Assembly: GCF_050717535.1 (NCBI RefSeq)
Contig: NZ_JBOITM010000087.1
Location: 1-64,000 of the forward strand
Direction of reading: 5' to 3'
Source: Clostridium_AD sp050717535
Lineage (GTDB): Bacteria > Bacillota > Clostridia > Clostridiales > Clostridiaceae
Length of the DNA stretch: 64,000 nucleotides
The position numbers were made by a program, and so were the translations under genes. Of this stretch, positions 9,438 to 17,920 are shown one piece after another (position 1 is the stretch's first letter; each line of letters begins with the position of its first letter). Below the pieces are notes generated by a model. That model ran no database searches. It was not told the origin of the DNA and was given only the letters and a program-made list of their open reading frames with translations.

Positions 9438-9842
9438 TTAATAGTCGTTATCTATAGTATAGTCATTAAGAATTTTTCCCTTAATTACATGCATTGTATA
9501 TTCATCTCTAACTGTCCCAACTAGTACATGACTAGCTACAACTCTTCTTGCTTTATAAGGAGACATCTTAACATAAGTTACTTTTTCTTCTCCAGGCCTT
9601 ATAATTTCTACAATAGGTTCTAACCTACATACACCTATGCAACCAGTTTTTGCTACTACTACATTCGCAAGTCCAAGTTTATTAACTTCATCTAAAATTG
9701 CATCATAAACTTCATCCGCTCCTGCCGCTATTCCACAAGTAGCCATGCCAACAAGAATTCTTGTACTTTTTCTATTTAAACCTTGGTTAACTCTATTAAA
9801 AGTATTTCTTCTTATCTCTTCAAGGTCTTGCACTGTCTTCAT
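9438..9842 (-). CDS. Thioredoxin-like [2Fe-2S] ferredoxin of the hydrogenase operon
   Basis: 134 residues from ATG at 9842 (GGAGG at 7-base spacing; an upstream ATG at 9875 is not supported). The cysteine pattern C-x11-C ... C-x3-C (GMATCGIAAGADEVYDAI and KTGCIGVCRLEP) is that of a thioredoxin-fold [2Fe-2S] ferredoxin, like the N-terminal part of the neighbouring NuoF-like subunit. It probably ferries electrons within the complex. Some bifurcating hydrogenase operons carry such an extra gene while minimal HydABC sets do not. Confidence 0.8.
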   Translation of the reverse strand: MKTVQDLEEIRRNTFNRVNQGLNRKSTRILVGMATCGIAAGADEVYDAILDEVNKLGLANVVVAKTGCIGVCRLEPIVEIIRPGEEKVTYVKMSPYKARRVVASHVLVGTVRDEYTMHVIKGKILNDYTIDNDY

Positions 9843-9881
9843 TAATATACCTCCATAAATAAATTCACTAAGCACATTTTT

Positions 9882-10376
9882 TTACTTATATTCTTCAATT
9901 ATCCTTATTACATCATCAGGTATTAATCTTCCATATACTTTGTCATCTACCATAAGAACTGGTGCCAATCCACAGGCTCCAAGGCATCTAGCGGCTTCAA
10001 GTGTGAACTGTCCGTCCTGGGTTGTCTTGCCTACCTCAACTTCTAGAATACTAGATAATCTTTCTAAAATATCCTGTGCCCCTTTTACATAACAGGCAGT
10101 ACCAAGACATACCTTAATTATATGTTCTCCCTTAGGTTGCAGAGAAAATTGCGAGTAAAAAGTTGCTACTCCATAGATTTCAGACATAGGAATACTAAGC
10201 TTCTCTGATACTATTTGTAACGCACCCTCCGGCAAAAATCCGAAGATTTTTTGTACCTCATGAAGTACCGGAATTAAAGCACCTTTCATATCTTTGAATT
10301 TCTTAGTAATGTCCTTTACTTTTTCATATCTAATGTCGATTTCCCCACATTCTTTGCAGCATTTTTCCTGGGTCAT
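9882..10376 (-). CDS. hydC: NuoE-like [2Fe-2S] subunit of bifurcating hydrogenase
   Basis: 164 residues from the second ATG (10376), 9 bases after GGAG; the first ATG directly abuts it. The fold is that of the 24-kDa complex I subunit: an N-terminal helical bundle (GALIPVLHEVQKIFGFLP, IYGVATFYSQF) and a C-terminal thioredoxin-like [2Fe-2S] domain with CLGTAC and CLGACGLAPVL. It also carries an extra N-terminal CCKEC stretch. First gene of the hydrogenase operon, so regulation is expected immediately upstream. Confidence 0.9.
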   Translation of the reverse strand: MTQEKCCKECGEIDIRYEKVKDITKKFKDMKGALIPVLHEVQKIFGFLPEGALQIVSEKLSIPMSEIYGVATFYSQFSLQPKGEHIIKVCLGTACYVKGAQDILERLSSILEVEVGKTTQDGQFTLEAARCLGACGLAPVLMVDDKVYGRLIPDDVIRIIEEYK

Positions 10377-10435
10377 TAAAAACATCTCCTTACATTAAAT
10401 TCAAAAAATATTTTTTATTTTATTGTATGACTCAA

Positions 10436-10453
10436 CTGTTAATAAAATATCAA
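10436..10453. promoter_or_regulatory. Candidate Rex operator upstream of the hydrogenase operon
   Basis: Read on the minus strand, TTGATATTTTATTAACAG fits the Rex consensus TTGTTAAnnnnTTAACAA at 11 of 14 fixed positions. Rex senses NADH/NAD+ and represses fermentative hydrogen and alcohol genes in clostridia, which suits an NADH-linked hydrogenase. The site lies 60 bases before the first start codon. No sigma-A promoter could be assigned with confidence. Confidence 0.4.
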
Positions 10454-10568
10454 TTTACAAATTAATAATACAACTTTTAACCCCCTATGTAAACGTATTT
10501 TATTGAATATTGGCAATATTCTGTTTTTTAAATTTACTTTATTTTGTCTCATTAAACTTTAGTATAAA

Positions 10569-10608
10569 AAAAATAGATAACTCTAAAATTTTAGAGTTAT
10601 CTATTTTT
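10569..10608 (-). terminator. Terminator after ptsI
   Basis: Perfect 20-bp inverted repeat with no loop bases (AAAAATAGATAACTCTAAAA at 10569-10588 and its complement), A-rich on one side and T-rich on the other, so it can act in both directions. It lies 18 bases beyond the ptsI stop. Confidence 0.8.
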
Positions 10609-10625
10609 AAAAATTCTTTGTTATA

Positions 10626-12335
10626 TTATTTCAAATTTATATTTTTTTCTATGAACTTTTCAACCTCGTCCGCTGTAGGTAAGTTAACAACTTGATCTGC
10701 TAAAATTTTCATTTCGCTTTGAGATATATTCCTAATAATTCCTCTAGCTTTTAGAATAGATATAGGACTCATACTAAATTCATCTAGTCCCATACCAATT
10801 AAAATAGGTATTATCTTAGGATCTCCTGCTACTTCTCCACACATACCCACCCATTTATTTTCTTTATGAGCACTTTCTATAACCAACTTTACTAATCTTA
10901 GTAATGCTGGATGGAATGGATTATATAAATAAGATATTTTCTCATTCATTCTATCTACCGCAGTTGTGTATTGAATAAGGTCATTAGTTCCTATGCTAAA
11001 AAAGTCTACCTCTTTAGCTAACATATCAGAAATAATAGCCGCTGCAGGTATCTCTACCATAATTCCCACTTCTAGATTATCGTTGAATGATTTTTTTTCT
11101 TTCTTTAATTCATTTTTAACATCTTGCAAAATAGCCTTTGCTGCTCTTAATTCTTGAATGCTGGATATCATAGGAAACATTATTTTAATATTTCCATAAG
11201 CACTAGCTCTAAGTATAGCTCTTAATTGAGTTTTAAATATATCTACCTTATCTAAACAAACCCTTATAGCTCTATATCCTAAGAAGGGATTCATCTCTTT
11301 AGGCAGATTTAAATAATCTAATTCCTTATCTCCACCAACATCTAATGTTCTAATAACCACAGGTTTATTTTTCATTCTCTGTGCAACTTCTTTGTAAGCT
11401 TCATATTGCTCTTGCTCAGTTGGTGCCGACTCCCTATCCATATATAAAAACTCTGACCTATATAAGCCTATACCTTCACCGTCATGTCTTATAACACTAT
11501 CCAAATCCTTTGGAGTTCCAATATTGGCGGATAATTCTACTTTTATTCCATCTTTAGTGATACTTTCTTTTCCTATTAATAACTCCATCTGTTTCTTGGA
11601 TTTATTATATTCTGCTTTTTTCTCTTGGTAAATATTTACTATTTTTTCTTCTGGATTAACATATACTAAACCTTCTTCACCGTCAAAAATAATTAAATCT
11701 CCATTTTTAACTTTAGTGGTTATCTCTTTTACCGCAACTATAGCCGGAATTTCTAAAGTCCTAGCCATTATAGCAGAATGAGATGTTCTTCCACCAATTT
11801 CTGTTATAAACCCTAAAACCTTGTTTTTGTCTATCTGTGATGTATCTGAAGGTGTTAAATCATGAGCTACTATTACAACTTCATTAGCTAAATTACCAAA
11901 ATTAACTTCTTCAATATTTAACAATTTTTTCATAAGTCTTGATGTTACATCCTTAATATCTGCTGCTCTTTCTTTCATGTATTCATTGTCCATAGCATCA
12001 AACATAGCTATGAACGTCTCTGATATTTCTTTTAGTGCCCACTCGGCATTGACTTTATCGTCTTTGATTTTTTTCTCGATTTGCTCTAACATTTCAGGAT
12101 CTTCTAATATCATTAAATGTGCTTCAAATATGGTTGCTTCCTTTTCACCCATACTTTTTAGTACACTATTATATATCTCTTGAATTTCACTCTTACTATT
12201 TTCCATTGCCGCCTTGTATCTTTCAATTTCCTCTTCACAGTTTACAATACTTTTTTTCTCTATGACAATTTTCTTTTCTTCTTTTAATAATGCTTTTCCT
12301 ATTACTATTCCAGGCGAAACTCCAATGCCTTTCAT
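10626..12335 (-). CDS. ptsI: PTS enzyme I (phosphoenolpyruvate-protein phosphotransferase)
   Basis: 569 residues, normal length. It takes phosphate from PEP and passes it to HPr. The phospho-histidine is His186 in GGRTSHSAIMAR. The C-terminal PEP-binding barrel shows GxxRSEFLYMDR, IRTLDVGGDKE and GTNDLIQYTTAVDR with the metal-binding and catalytic CGE (MCGEVAGD). ptsH lies 95 bases upstream, and together they supply phosphate to the adjacent fructose permease. Confidence 0.95.
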   Translation of the reverse strand: MKGIGVSPGIVIGKALLKEEKKIVIEKKSIVNCEEEIERYKAAMENSKSEIQEIYNSVLKSMGEKEATIFEAHLMILEDPEMLEQIEKKIKDDKVNAEWALKEISETFIAMFDAMDNEYMKERAADIKDVTSRLMKKLLNIEEVNFGNLANEVVIVAHDLTPSDTSQIDKNKVLGFITEIGGRTSHSAIMARTLEIPAIVAVKEITTKVKNGDLIIFDGEEGLVYVNPEEKIVNIYQEKKAEYNKSKKQMELLIGKESITKDGIKVELSANIGTPKDLDSVIRHDGEGIGLYRSEFLYMDRESAPTEQEQYEAYKEVAQRMKNKPVVIRTLDVGGDKELDYLNLPKEMNPFLGYRAIRVCLDKVDIFKTQLRAILRASAYGNIKIMFPMISSIQELRAAKAILQDVKNELKKEKKSFNDNLEVGIMVEIPAAAIISDMLAKEVDFFSIGTNDLIQYTTAVDRMNEKISYLYNPFHPALLRLVKLVIESAHKENKWVGMCGEVAGDPKIIPILIGMGLDEFSMSPISILKARGIIRNISQSEMKILADQVVNLPTADEVEKFIEKNINLK

Positions 12336-12356
12336 TTAATTACCTCCTTATAAGCG

Positions 12357-12410
12357 AAATTCACCCCTTGCAGTAAACTTAAGTGTTTTTACTGACCTAG
12401 GAGTGAATTT
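12357..12410 (-). other. Long stem-loop between ptsH and ptsI
   Basis: Arms 12357-12377 and 12388-12410 pair almost fully around a 10-nt loop: AAATTCAC/GTGAATTT on the outside and CAGTAAA/TTTACTG next to the loop. No T-run follows on the minus strand, so it is more likely an mRNA processing or stability element than a full terminator. Confidence 0.5.
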
Positions 12411-12430
12411 TACTTTATACTTAATACTTT

Positions 12431-12697
12431 TTAAAGTCCTACAATCTCTTGCTCAATTACTATTCTTAAACCTTCTACAGCCTTTACCTCATCGTCTCCA
12501 GTTGCAATAATTTTAATCTTATCACCTTTTGAAGCTGCCATACTTAATATGTTTATTATACTTTTTGCATTATACTCTTTACCGTCTTTGATTAAAGTTA
12601 TATGTGAACTAAACTTAGATGCTTTTTTTGCAAGAATACTAGCTGGTCTTGCATGTAAACCTTGTTCATTCATCAATACAATTTCTGCTTCGTACAT
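12431..12697 (-). CDS. ptsH: Phosphocarrier protein HPr
   Basis: 88 residues. The active His15 lies in GLHARPAS and the regulatory Ser46 in KSIINIL, the site phosphorylated by HPr kinase in Firmicutes for CcpA-dependent catabolite repression. Both are conserved, so the protein can serve transport and regulation. The cre-like sites near the chitobiose locus in this window fit such control. Confidence 0.95.
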   Translation of the reverse strand: MYEAEIVLMNEQGLHARPASILAKKASKFSSHITLIKDGKEYNAKSIINILSMAASKGDKIKIIATGDDEVKAVEGLRIVIEQEIVGL

Positions 12698-12869
12698 AGA
12701 AATATCTCCTTTTTATCTTAGATTCCGATTAAAATCAAATTATTTTTTAATGCTTTCATTTATATTTTACTCTATTCTGCATTTATAAACAATGATTAAA
12801 TTTATTAATATTGTGTTGAATTATTTATTGATATCCTTCTTTAATATTATTTATACTTTAATATTAAAA

Positions 12870-14258
12870 TTATGCTTTAATGTTAACATCCTCTTTAACT
12901 GAAACATCCTTCTTTAATACTGAAACCATAAGCGCGGTTACTACAGTACCAACTATTATAGATACGGCATATAGACCTACATTAGTAACTGCATGAGGAA
13001 TAAATAGTACAAATACACCACCATGAGGAACTGCTATAGCTGCTTTAAATACCATAGATAGTGCTCCAGTAACAGCTGAACCTACCATTAATGAAGGTAT
13101 TATTTTAAGTGGATCTGCTGCAGCAAATGGTATTGCGCCCTCTGTTATAAATGCAGCCCCTAACGCCCAAGCAGATTTTCCTGCTTCTCTTTCTTCTGCT
13201 GTGAATTTCTTTTTTGCTATAACTGTTGCAAGCGCTATTCCTAGTGGAGGAGTCATTCCTGCCGCCATTACTGCTGCCATTATCATCGAAGTTTGACCAG
13301 CAACCACCGTTGCCGCTCCAAAAGTATATGCTGCTTTGTTGAATGGTCCACCCATATCAAATGCCATCATAAGTCCAATAATAATTCCGAGAATTGCTGC
13401 GTTTGTTCCACTTAAATTAGTTAACCAACCAGTCATTGCTACATTTATAGCAGTTACAGGTTTTCCTATAACAAATACCATTATAAGTCCTACTATCAAT
13501 GTAGATAACACTGGCAATATTATAACCGGCATTAAACCTTGTAATGATTTTGGTAGTTTTATTATTTTCTTTAATAAAACTACAGTATAACCAGCTATGA
13601 AACCTGCTGCCATTCCACCTAAAAAGCCAGCTCCTACCGTTGAAGCAAGTAAACCACCAACCATACCTGGTACAATACCCGGTCTATCTGCTATAGAGAA
13701 TGCTATAAACCCTGCCAATATTGGATACATAAGTCCCATAGCAACACCACCAACGTCCTTTAATGCAGCAGGTATAGATCCTTCTACTTTAAATGCATAT
13801 ATTCCAAAAGCAAAAGAAAGTGCAATTAAAATACCTCCCGCTGCTACAAAAGGAATCATATAAGAAACTCCTGTCATAAGGTGCTTATAAATACCTTTTC
13901 TTTCAACTTTTTCTTCTTTTATTTCACTGCCTTGTTTTGAAGTATTTTTATTTTCTAATTTTATGTCTATTGCTTTCTGAATAAGACCCTTTGCATCTTT
14001 AATTGCATCTTTTACGCCAACTTCAATTACAGTCTTTCCTGCAAAACGTTCCTTTGAAACGTTAGTGTCTGCTGCAATTATTACTACTCTGGCTTCCCTT
14101 ATATCTTTCTCTGTCAATTGATTTTCTGCCCCCACAGATCCTTGAGTTTCTACTTTAATTTCTTCACCCATTTCCTTTGCTGCCATTTCAAGAGCTTCAG
14201 CTGCCATATAAGTATGAGCTATTCCTGTTGGACATGAAGTTATTGCTACAAATTTCAT
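12870..14258 (-). CDS. fruA: PTS fructose-type EIIBC permease
   Basis: 462 residues. An N-terminal EIIB domain with phospho-Cys9 (ITSCPTGIAHTYMAAEAL) is joined by a charged linker (about 105-125) to an EIIC membrane domain of 8 to 10 segments containing the GGPFNKAAYTF and AIPFAAADPL motifs. It transports and phosphorylates fructose, probably to fructose 1-phosphate given the adjacent 1-phosphofructokinase. Unlike many FruA proteins it lacks a fused EIIA, which is encoded separately just upstream. Confidence 0.9.
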   Translation of the reverse strand: MKFVAITSCPTGIAHTYMAAEALEMAAKEMGEEIKVETQGSVGAENQLTEKDIREARVVIIAADTNVSKERFAGKTVIEVGVKDAIKDAKGLIQKAIDIKLENKNTSKQGSEIKEEKVERKGIYKHLMTGVSYMIPFVAAGGILIALSFAFGIYAFKVEGSIPAALKDVGGVAMGLMYPILAGFIAFSIADRPGIVPGMVGGLLASTVGAGFLGGMAAGFIAGYTVVLLKKIIKLPKSLQGLMPVIILPVLSTLIVGLIMVFVIGKPVTAINVAMTGWLTNLSGTNAAILGIIIGLMMAFDMGGPFNKAAYTFGAATVVAGQTSMIMAAVMAAGMTPPLGIALATVIAKKKFTAEEREAGKSAWALGAAFITEGAIPFAAADPLKIIPSLMVGSAVTGALSMVFKAAIAVPHGGVFVLFIPHAVTNVGLYAVSIIVGTVVTALMVSVLKKDVSVKEDVNIKA

Positions 14259-14319
14259 AAATTTTCCCCCTTTAGTATAATAGATTATTTATTTTAAAAA
14301 ATTGTTTTTAACATACTGT

Positions 14320-14766
14320 CTATTGTTCTAATAAAGTAATTATTTCCTGCGCATTCTTAGCTTTCATTAAACTATCTCTTAACTCTTTATGCATTAATTT
14401 CCTAGAAATTTGGCTTAATATTTTCAAATGTTCATCACTTGACTCTTCAGGTACTGCTATTAGAAAGAATATATGAGCTAGTTCATCGTCCATAGACTGA
14501 TAATCAATTCCCTCAGTACTTTTTCCAAATACTAATGCAGGTTCTTTAACTCCACTACTTTTACCATGAGGAATAGCTATTCCCATACCTATTCCTGTTG
14601 AAAATTCCTTTTCTCTATCCATTACAGCCTTTATGTATATATCACTATCTAGTAATTTTCCATCTTCATCTAACATTTTTGCCATTTCTTTTATTACGTC
14701 CTCTTTTGTTTTACTAGTAAGTTCAAGTTTAATTAGATTAACATTTAATAATTCAGTAATATTCAT
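14320..14766 (-). CDS. PTS fructose-type EIIA
   Basis: 148 residues, a stand-alone EIIA of the mannitol/fructose class. The phospho-acceptor is His67 in GIAIPHGKS, preceded by the conserved REKEFSTGIGMG. It passes phosphate from HPr to Cys9 of the EIIBC protein. Located between fruK and the permease gene in one transcription unit. Confidence 0.92.
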   Translation of the reverse strand: MNITELLNVNLIKLELTSKTKEDVIKEMAKMLDEDGKLLDSDIYIKAVMDREKEFSTGIGMGIAIPHGKSSGVKEPALVFGKSTEGIDYQSMDDELAHIFFLIAVPEESSDEHLKILSQISRKLMHKELRDSLMKAKNAQEIITLLEQ

Positions 14767-14798
14767 TAATAATCATCCTTTCATTATATAATTTATAG

Positions 14799-15734
14799 TT
14801 ATTTTGTTATGTAATTTATAGTTATTTTCTTTTTAAGGTTCTCTATGTCAACAAGTCTTCCTGTTTGAGTTCCTTTCGTCATTACATTCGCTGTACTTGT
14901 TGCACACGCTAGCTTCATAGTTTCTTCGAAACTATATTTTTCTTGAACTGCTACAGCCATTGCTGCAACCATTGAATCACCAGCTCCTACAGTACTCTTA
15001 ACTTCTACCTTTAGGCCTTTTACTTTTGCAATTTTATCATTACTTATGAATATTGACCCTTCTGATCCTTGTGATATTACTACATATTTTACTCCATACT
15101 CTAATACTTTTTTAGCAATTTCAATAACTTCATCCTGGTTATTAATACTCACACCAAAGGCTTTTTCAAGTTCTTCGACATTTGGTTTCACCATATATGG
15201 ACCAGCCTTGATTCCCTCCATTAATAGTTCACCTTCAGCATCTAATATAACCTTGCCGCCCTTATTTTTTACACTTTTAATTATTTCACCATATATAGAT
15301 ATGTCTACTCCACTTGGTACACTACCCGAAAGCACTACTAAAGAATCTTCTTTGCAATATTCCGCGATTTTTTCTTTTATATTTGTAATATCTTCTTTAC
15401 CTAAGCTAGGTCCCCTTTCATTTATATCTGTATGTGTATTATTTACCTTATCAAATATTTTTATATTAGTCCTAGTTTCGCCTTTTAAAGATAAAAAATC
15501 ATTGTTAATATTTAGCCTATCCAAATAATTTTTTATTTGATTACCACTGCCCCCACCTAAAAAACCTAAAGCCATGCTTTCATGTTTTAATTCCTTAATA
15601 ACTTTAGATACATTAATACCTTTGCCACCAGCATCAACTCTTGTAGACGAAATTCTATTAACACAGTTAATTTTAAATTCATCTATTTCTATGGTTTTAT
15701 CTAATGCTGGGTTTAGAGTCACTGTTATTATCAT
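14799..15734 (-). CDS. fruK: 1-phosphofructokinase
   Basis: 311 residues, PfkB/ribokinase fold. N-terminal MIITVTLNPALDKTIEI, sugar-binding GGKGINVSKV, and the C-terminal anion hole and catalytic base motif TVGAGDSMVAA (Asp in GAGDS). It phosphorylates fructose 1-phosphate to fructose 1,6-bisphosphate. The start codon overlaps the stop of the upstream regulator by four bases (ATGA). The tagatose-6-phosphate kinase family is similar, but the operon context favours FruK. Confidence 0.9.
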   Translation of the reverse strand: MIITVTLNPALDKTIEIDEFKINCVNRISSTRVDAGGKGINVSKVIKELKHESMALGFLGGGSGNQIKNYLDRLNINNDFLSLKGETRTNIKIFDKVNNTHTDINERGPSLGKEDITNIKEKIAEYCKEDSLVVLSGSVPSGVDISIYGEIIKSVKNKGGKVILDAEGELLMEGIKAGPYMVKPNVEELEKAFGVSINNQDEVIEIAKKVLEYGVKYVVISQGSEGSIFISNDKIAKVKGLKVEVKSTVGAGDSMVAAMAVAVQEKYSFEETMKLACATSTANVMTKGTQTGRLVDIENLKKKITINYITK

Positions 15735-16507
15735 TTTTTCACCCCTTGTTTTGCTTTTATAATTTTCACTTCTTTTTCTTTAAACTTTTCTAATACTTCA
15801 TCGTCTAATTGATTATCTGTAATAATTAAATCAATACTATCTAGGTCAACTATTTTAGCAAATGAAACTTTGTTGAATTTAGTATGGTCGCATACTACTA
15901 TAATTTTCCTGGCTATTTTTATCATTTCTCTTTTTGTATTTGCTTCAATAATATTTGGAGTAGTTATCCCATTAATAATGCATAAACCATTAATGCCTAT
16001 AAAAGCTTTATCTACCCTAAAGCTTTTAAATGTATTATCTGCTACCGGTCCCACAAGTGCTCTGGTTTCCCATCTCAATGTGCCCCCCGTAACAATAACC
16101 TCTACATTCTGTTTTTTAGCAAGCTCAAAAGCTATGTCTACTGAATTTGTTAGCACCGTAATATTTTTAGCTGTTATATTCCTTGCAATATTAAGAGTAG
16201 TTGTCCCTGCATCTAGCACTATGGTATCCCCATCTACTATCATGGATGCGGCAAGCTTTCCTACGGATTCTTTCTCGTCATAAAACTTATCTATCTTTTC
16301 TGAAAACGTAGGTTCAAATTTAGTATTATCATTTAATACCGCTCCACCATGTACCCTTTTTATAAGTTCCGACTCTTCTAATTCTTGAAGGTCACGCCGT
16401 ATGGTAACTTCCGACACTTCATATGTCTTAGATAATTCACACACTTTTACTTTTCCATTTCTATTTAAACTATCTAATATTTTTAATTTTCTTTCCTCTG
16501 CAAACAT
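15731..16507 (-). CDS. fruR: DeoR-family repressor of the fructose operon
   Basis: 258 residues from ATG at 16507 (GGAAG upstream; the 22 codons before it are not family-like). The N-terminal winged helix-turn-helix has the DeoR signature VSEVTIRRDLQELEESELIKRVHGGAV, and the C-terminal phospho-sugar sensor contains VLDAGTTTLNIARN and INGLCIINGITTPN. It probably responds to fructose 1-phosphate and represses its own operon through the repeats in the promoter at 16545-16620. Confidence 0.88.
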   Translation of the reverse strand: MFAEERKLKILDSLNRNGKVKVCELSKTYEVSEVTIRRDLQELEESELIKRVHGGAVLNDNTKFEPTFSEKIDKFYDEKESVGKLAASMIVDGDTIVLDAGTTTLNIARNITAKNITVLTNSVDIAFELAKKQNVEVIVTGGTLRWETRALVGPVADNTFKSFRVDKAFIGINGLCIINGITTPNIIEANTKREMIKIARKIIVVCDHTKFNKVSFAKIVDLDSIDLIITDNQLDDEVLEKFKEKEVKIIKAKQGVKK

Positions 16508-16544
16508 AATTTTCAAACTTCCTTTTATCATATTTAGAATAACA

Positions 16545-16620
16545 ATGTTCGTTTTGGTATGTTTAAGTTTCATTTACTTTCGCTTATGTTCATTTTAGTA
16601 TATTATGATATCGTTGTCAA
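16545..16620 (-). promoter_or_regulatory. Fructose operon promoter with DeoR-type operators
   Basis: Minus strand: -35 TTGACA (16615-16620), 17-bp spacer, -10 TAAAAT (16592-16597). Repeats overlapping and following the -10 (GAACATAAGCGAAA, then GAAACTTAAACATA and a further GAACATT) resemble the tandem GAACA/GAAA half-sites bound by DeoR-type FruR proteins. Confidence 0.75.
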
Positions 16621-16699
16621 TAAGAAAAAAATGTTTTTTATGTTAATTTTTACTTTTGTTTTATAATTATGTATTGTCATTATAATAATTTTAAAAAAA

Positions 16700-16730
16700 C
16701 AAAAACGAAACCCTTTGGCTTCGTTTTTAT
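16700..16730 (-). terminator. Terminator after the tadA-BFD unit
   Basis: AAAACGAA and TTCGTTTT pair around an imperfect inner stem. The outer A/T tracts give a U-run on either strand. Confidence 0.6.
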
Positions 16731-16795
16731 TATATTAACTCCATTTAAAATATATAATTATTTATCTATTAGCTCCTATTTAATAACAAACTATA

Positions 16796-17017
16796 CTATT
16801 CATTTTCTAAATAGCTTTTCAAAAGTTCCTCTATTTTTGGAGTACATCTATGCCCTTTACATCCACCAGAACCAGCTCCTGTAGCCTTTTGAACTTCCTC
16901 AACAGTCCTTGCTCCATTAAGAATAGCCTTTTTTATTGTAGATCTAGGTATGGCTTTACATAAACATACCTTTGTAAGTTTATCCATTATTTCATTGTTT
17001 ATATTCTGATCCATCAT
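16796..17017 (-). CDS. Small BFD-like [2Fe-2S] protein
   Basis: 73 residues. The cysteine arrangement CLC near residue 19 and GGCKGHRC near residues 52-59 is that of the bacterioferritin-associated ferredoxin-like domain, also found fused to NifU or nitrite reductase. As a stand-alone protein it probably binds one [2Fe-2S] cluster for electron delivery or cluster storage; its partner is unknown. Two adjacent ATGs both suit GGAG. It is 17 bases behind tadA. Confidence 0.8.
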   Translation of the reverse strand: MMDQNINNEIMDKLTKVCLCKAIPRSTIKKAILNGARTVEEVQKATGAGSGGCKGHRCTPKIEELLKSYLENE

Positions 17018-17033
17018 ATTTTTCTCCTTTACA

Positions 17034-17474
17034 TTATCTTTTATCTTTAAAAAAATCTGTCAATAAATTACCACATTCCTCGTTATATAACCAATTTATC
17101 TCTGTCCAATGATTTAATGCTTCATTTTGAATAAGATTTATAACTGAGCCACAAGCTCCTACACTAGGATCAAAAATTCCTATATATAATTTATTTATCC
17201 TAGACTGTAATATAGCTCCTGCACACATAGGACATGGTTCTAATGTTACATACATGTCACATCCAGTTAATCTCCAACTACCTAATACCTCGCAAGCTTT
17301 TTTTATAGCTAAAATTTCTGCATGAGCAGTAACATCTTGAAGTATTTCTCTGAGGTTATGGGCTCTCGCAATTATTTTATTATCTTTTACTATAATTGCA
17401 CCTACAGGTACTTCATGTAATAATAATGATCTTTTTGCTTCTCTTAGTGCTTCTTGAATAAATGCATTTTCCAT
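17034..17474 (-). CDS. tadA: tRNA-specific adenosine deaminase
   Basis: 146 residues. Zinc-binding and catalytic residues His51 and Glu53 (TAHAEILAI) and Cys81/Cys84 (PCPMCAGAI) are present. It converts A34 to inosine in the tRNA-Arg(ACG) anticodon. Length and motifs are those of TadA rather than of free cytidine or guanine deaminases. Starts behind GGGG. Confidence 0.92.
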   Translation of the reverse strand: MENAFIQEALREAKRSLLLHEVPVGAIIVKDNKIIARAHNLREILQDVTAHAEILAIKKACEVLGSWRLTGCDMYVTLEPCPMCAGAILQSRINKLYIGIFDPSVGACGSVINLIQNEALNHWTEINWLYNEECGNLLTDFFKDKR

Positions 17475-17602
17475 ATGAACCCCTTTACTTTAATGATAAT
17501 TATTATTAATTAGTTTTTATTATACTTCTTAGCTTTGCAAATTTCAATCCATTATATATTTTTATTTAATGGCTATAATATTTATTTTATAATAAAATAA
17601 AA

Positions 17603-17631
17603 AAACTAGCAAAGTAATACTTCACTAGTTT
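17603..17631 (-). terminator. Terminator after tRNA-Arg
   Basis: AAACTAG/CTAGTTT with inner AAGT/ACTT. Read on the minus strand it begins three bases after the tRNA CCA end and is followed by seven T residues. Confidence 0.75.
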
Positions 17632-17634
17632 CCT

Positions 17635-17711
17635 TGGTGCACACGAGAGGAGTCGAACCTCCGGCCTTCCCCTTAGGAGGGGGACGCTCTATCCTACTGA
17701 GCTACGGGTGC
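17635..17711 (-). tRNA. tRNA-Arg (CCT anticodon)
   Basis: 77 nt with encoded CCA. The anticodon stem TCCCC/GGGGA encloses CTCCTAA, giving anticodon CCT for AGG codons. D-arm GCTCAG...GAGC and T-arm GGTTCGACTCC are normal. The acceptor stem GCACCCG/CGTGTGC has one mismatch. Confidence 0.92.
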
Positions 17712-17920
17712 ATATTTAATTGTACCCTAATATACTATTACACTTTTATAAGTATGTCAACCTATAGCTTAATTAAACTTAAATTTATAAAAATTATAAA
17801 CAAAAATATAAATTGCAAGATAAATTGCTTTTTTCTGATAAATAAATAATTTATTGCATGTTTTTTATCAATTTTTATGCTAAACTATCATTAAATAAGA
17901 TTAAATTATGAGGTGATTAA

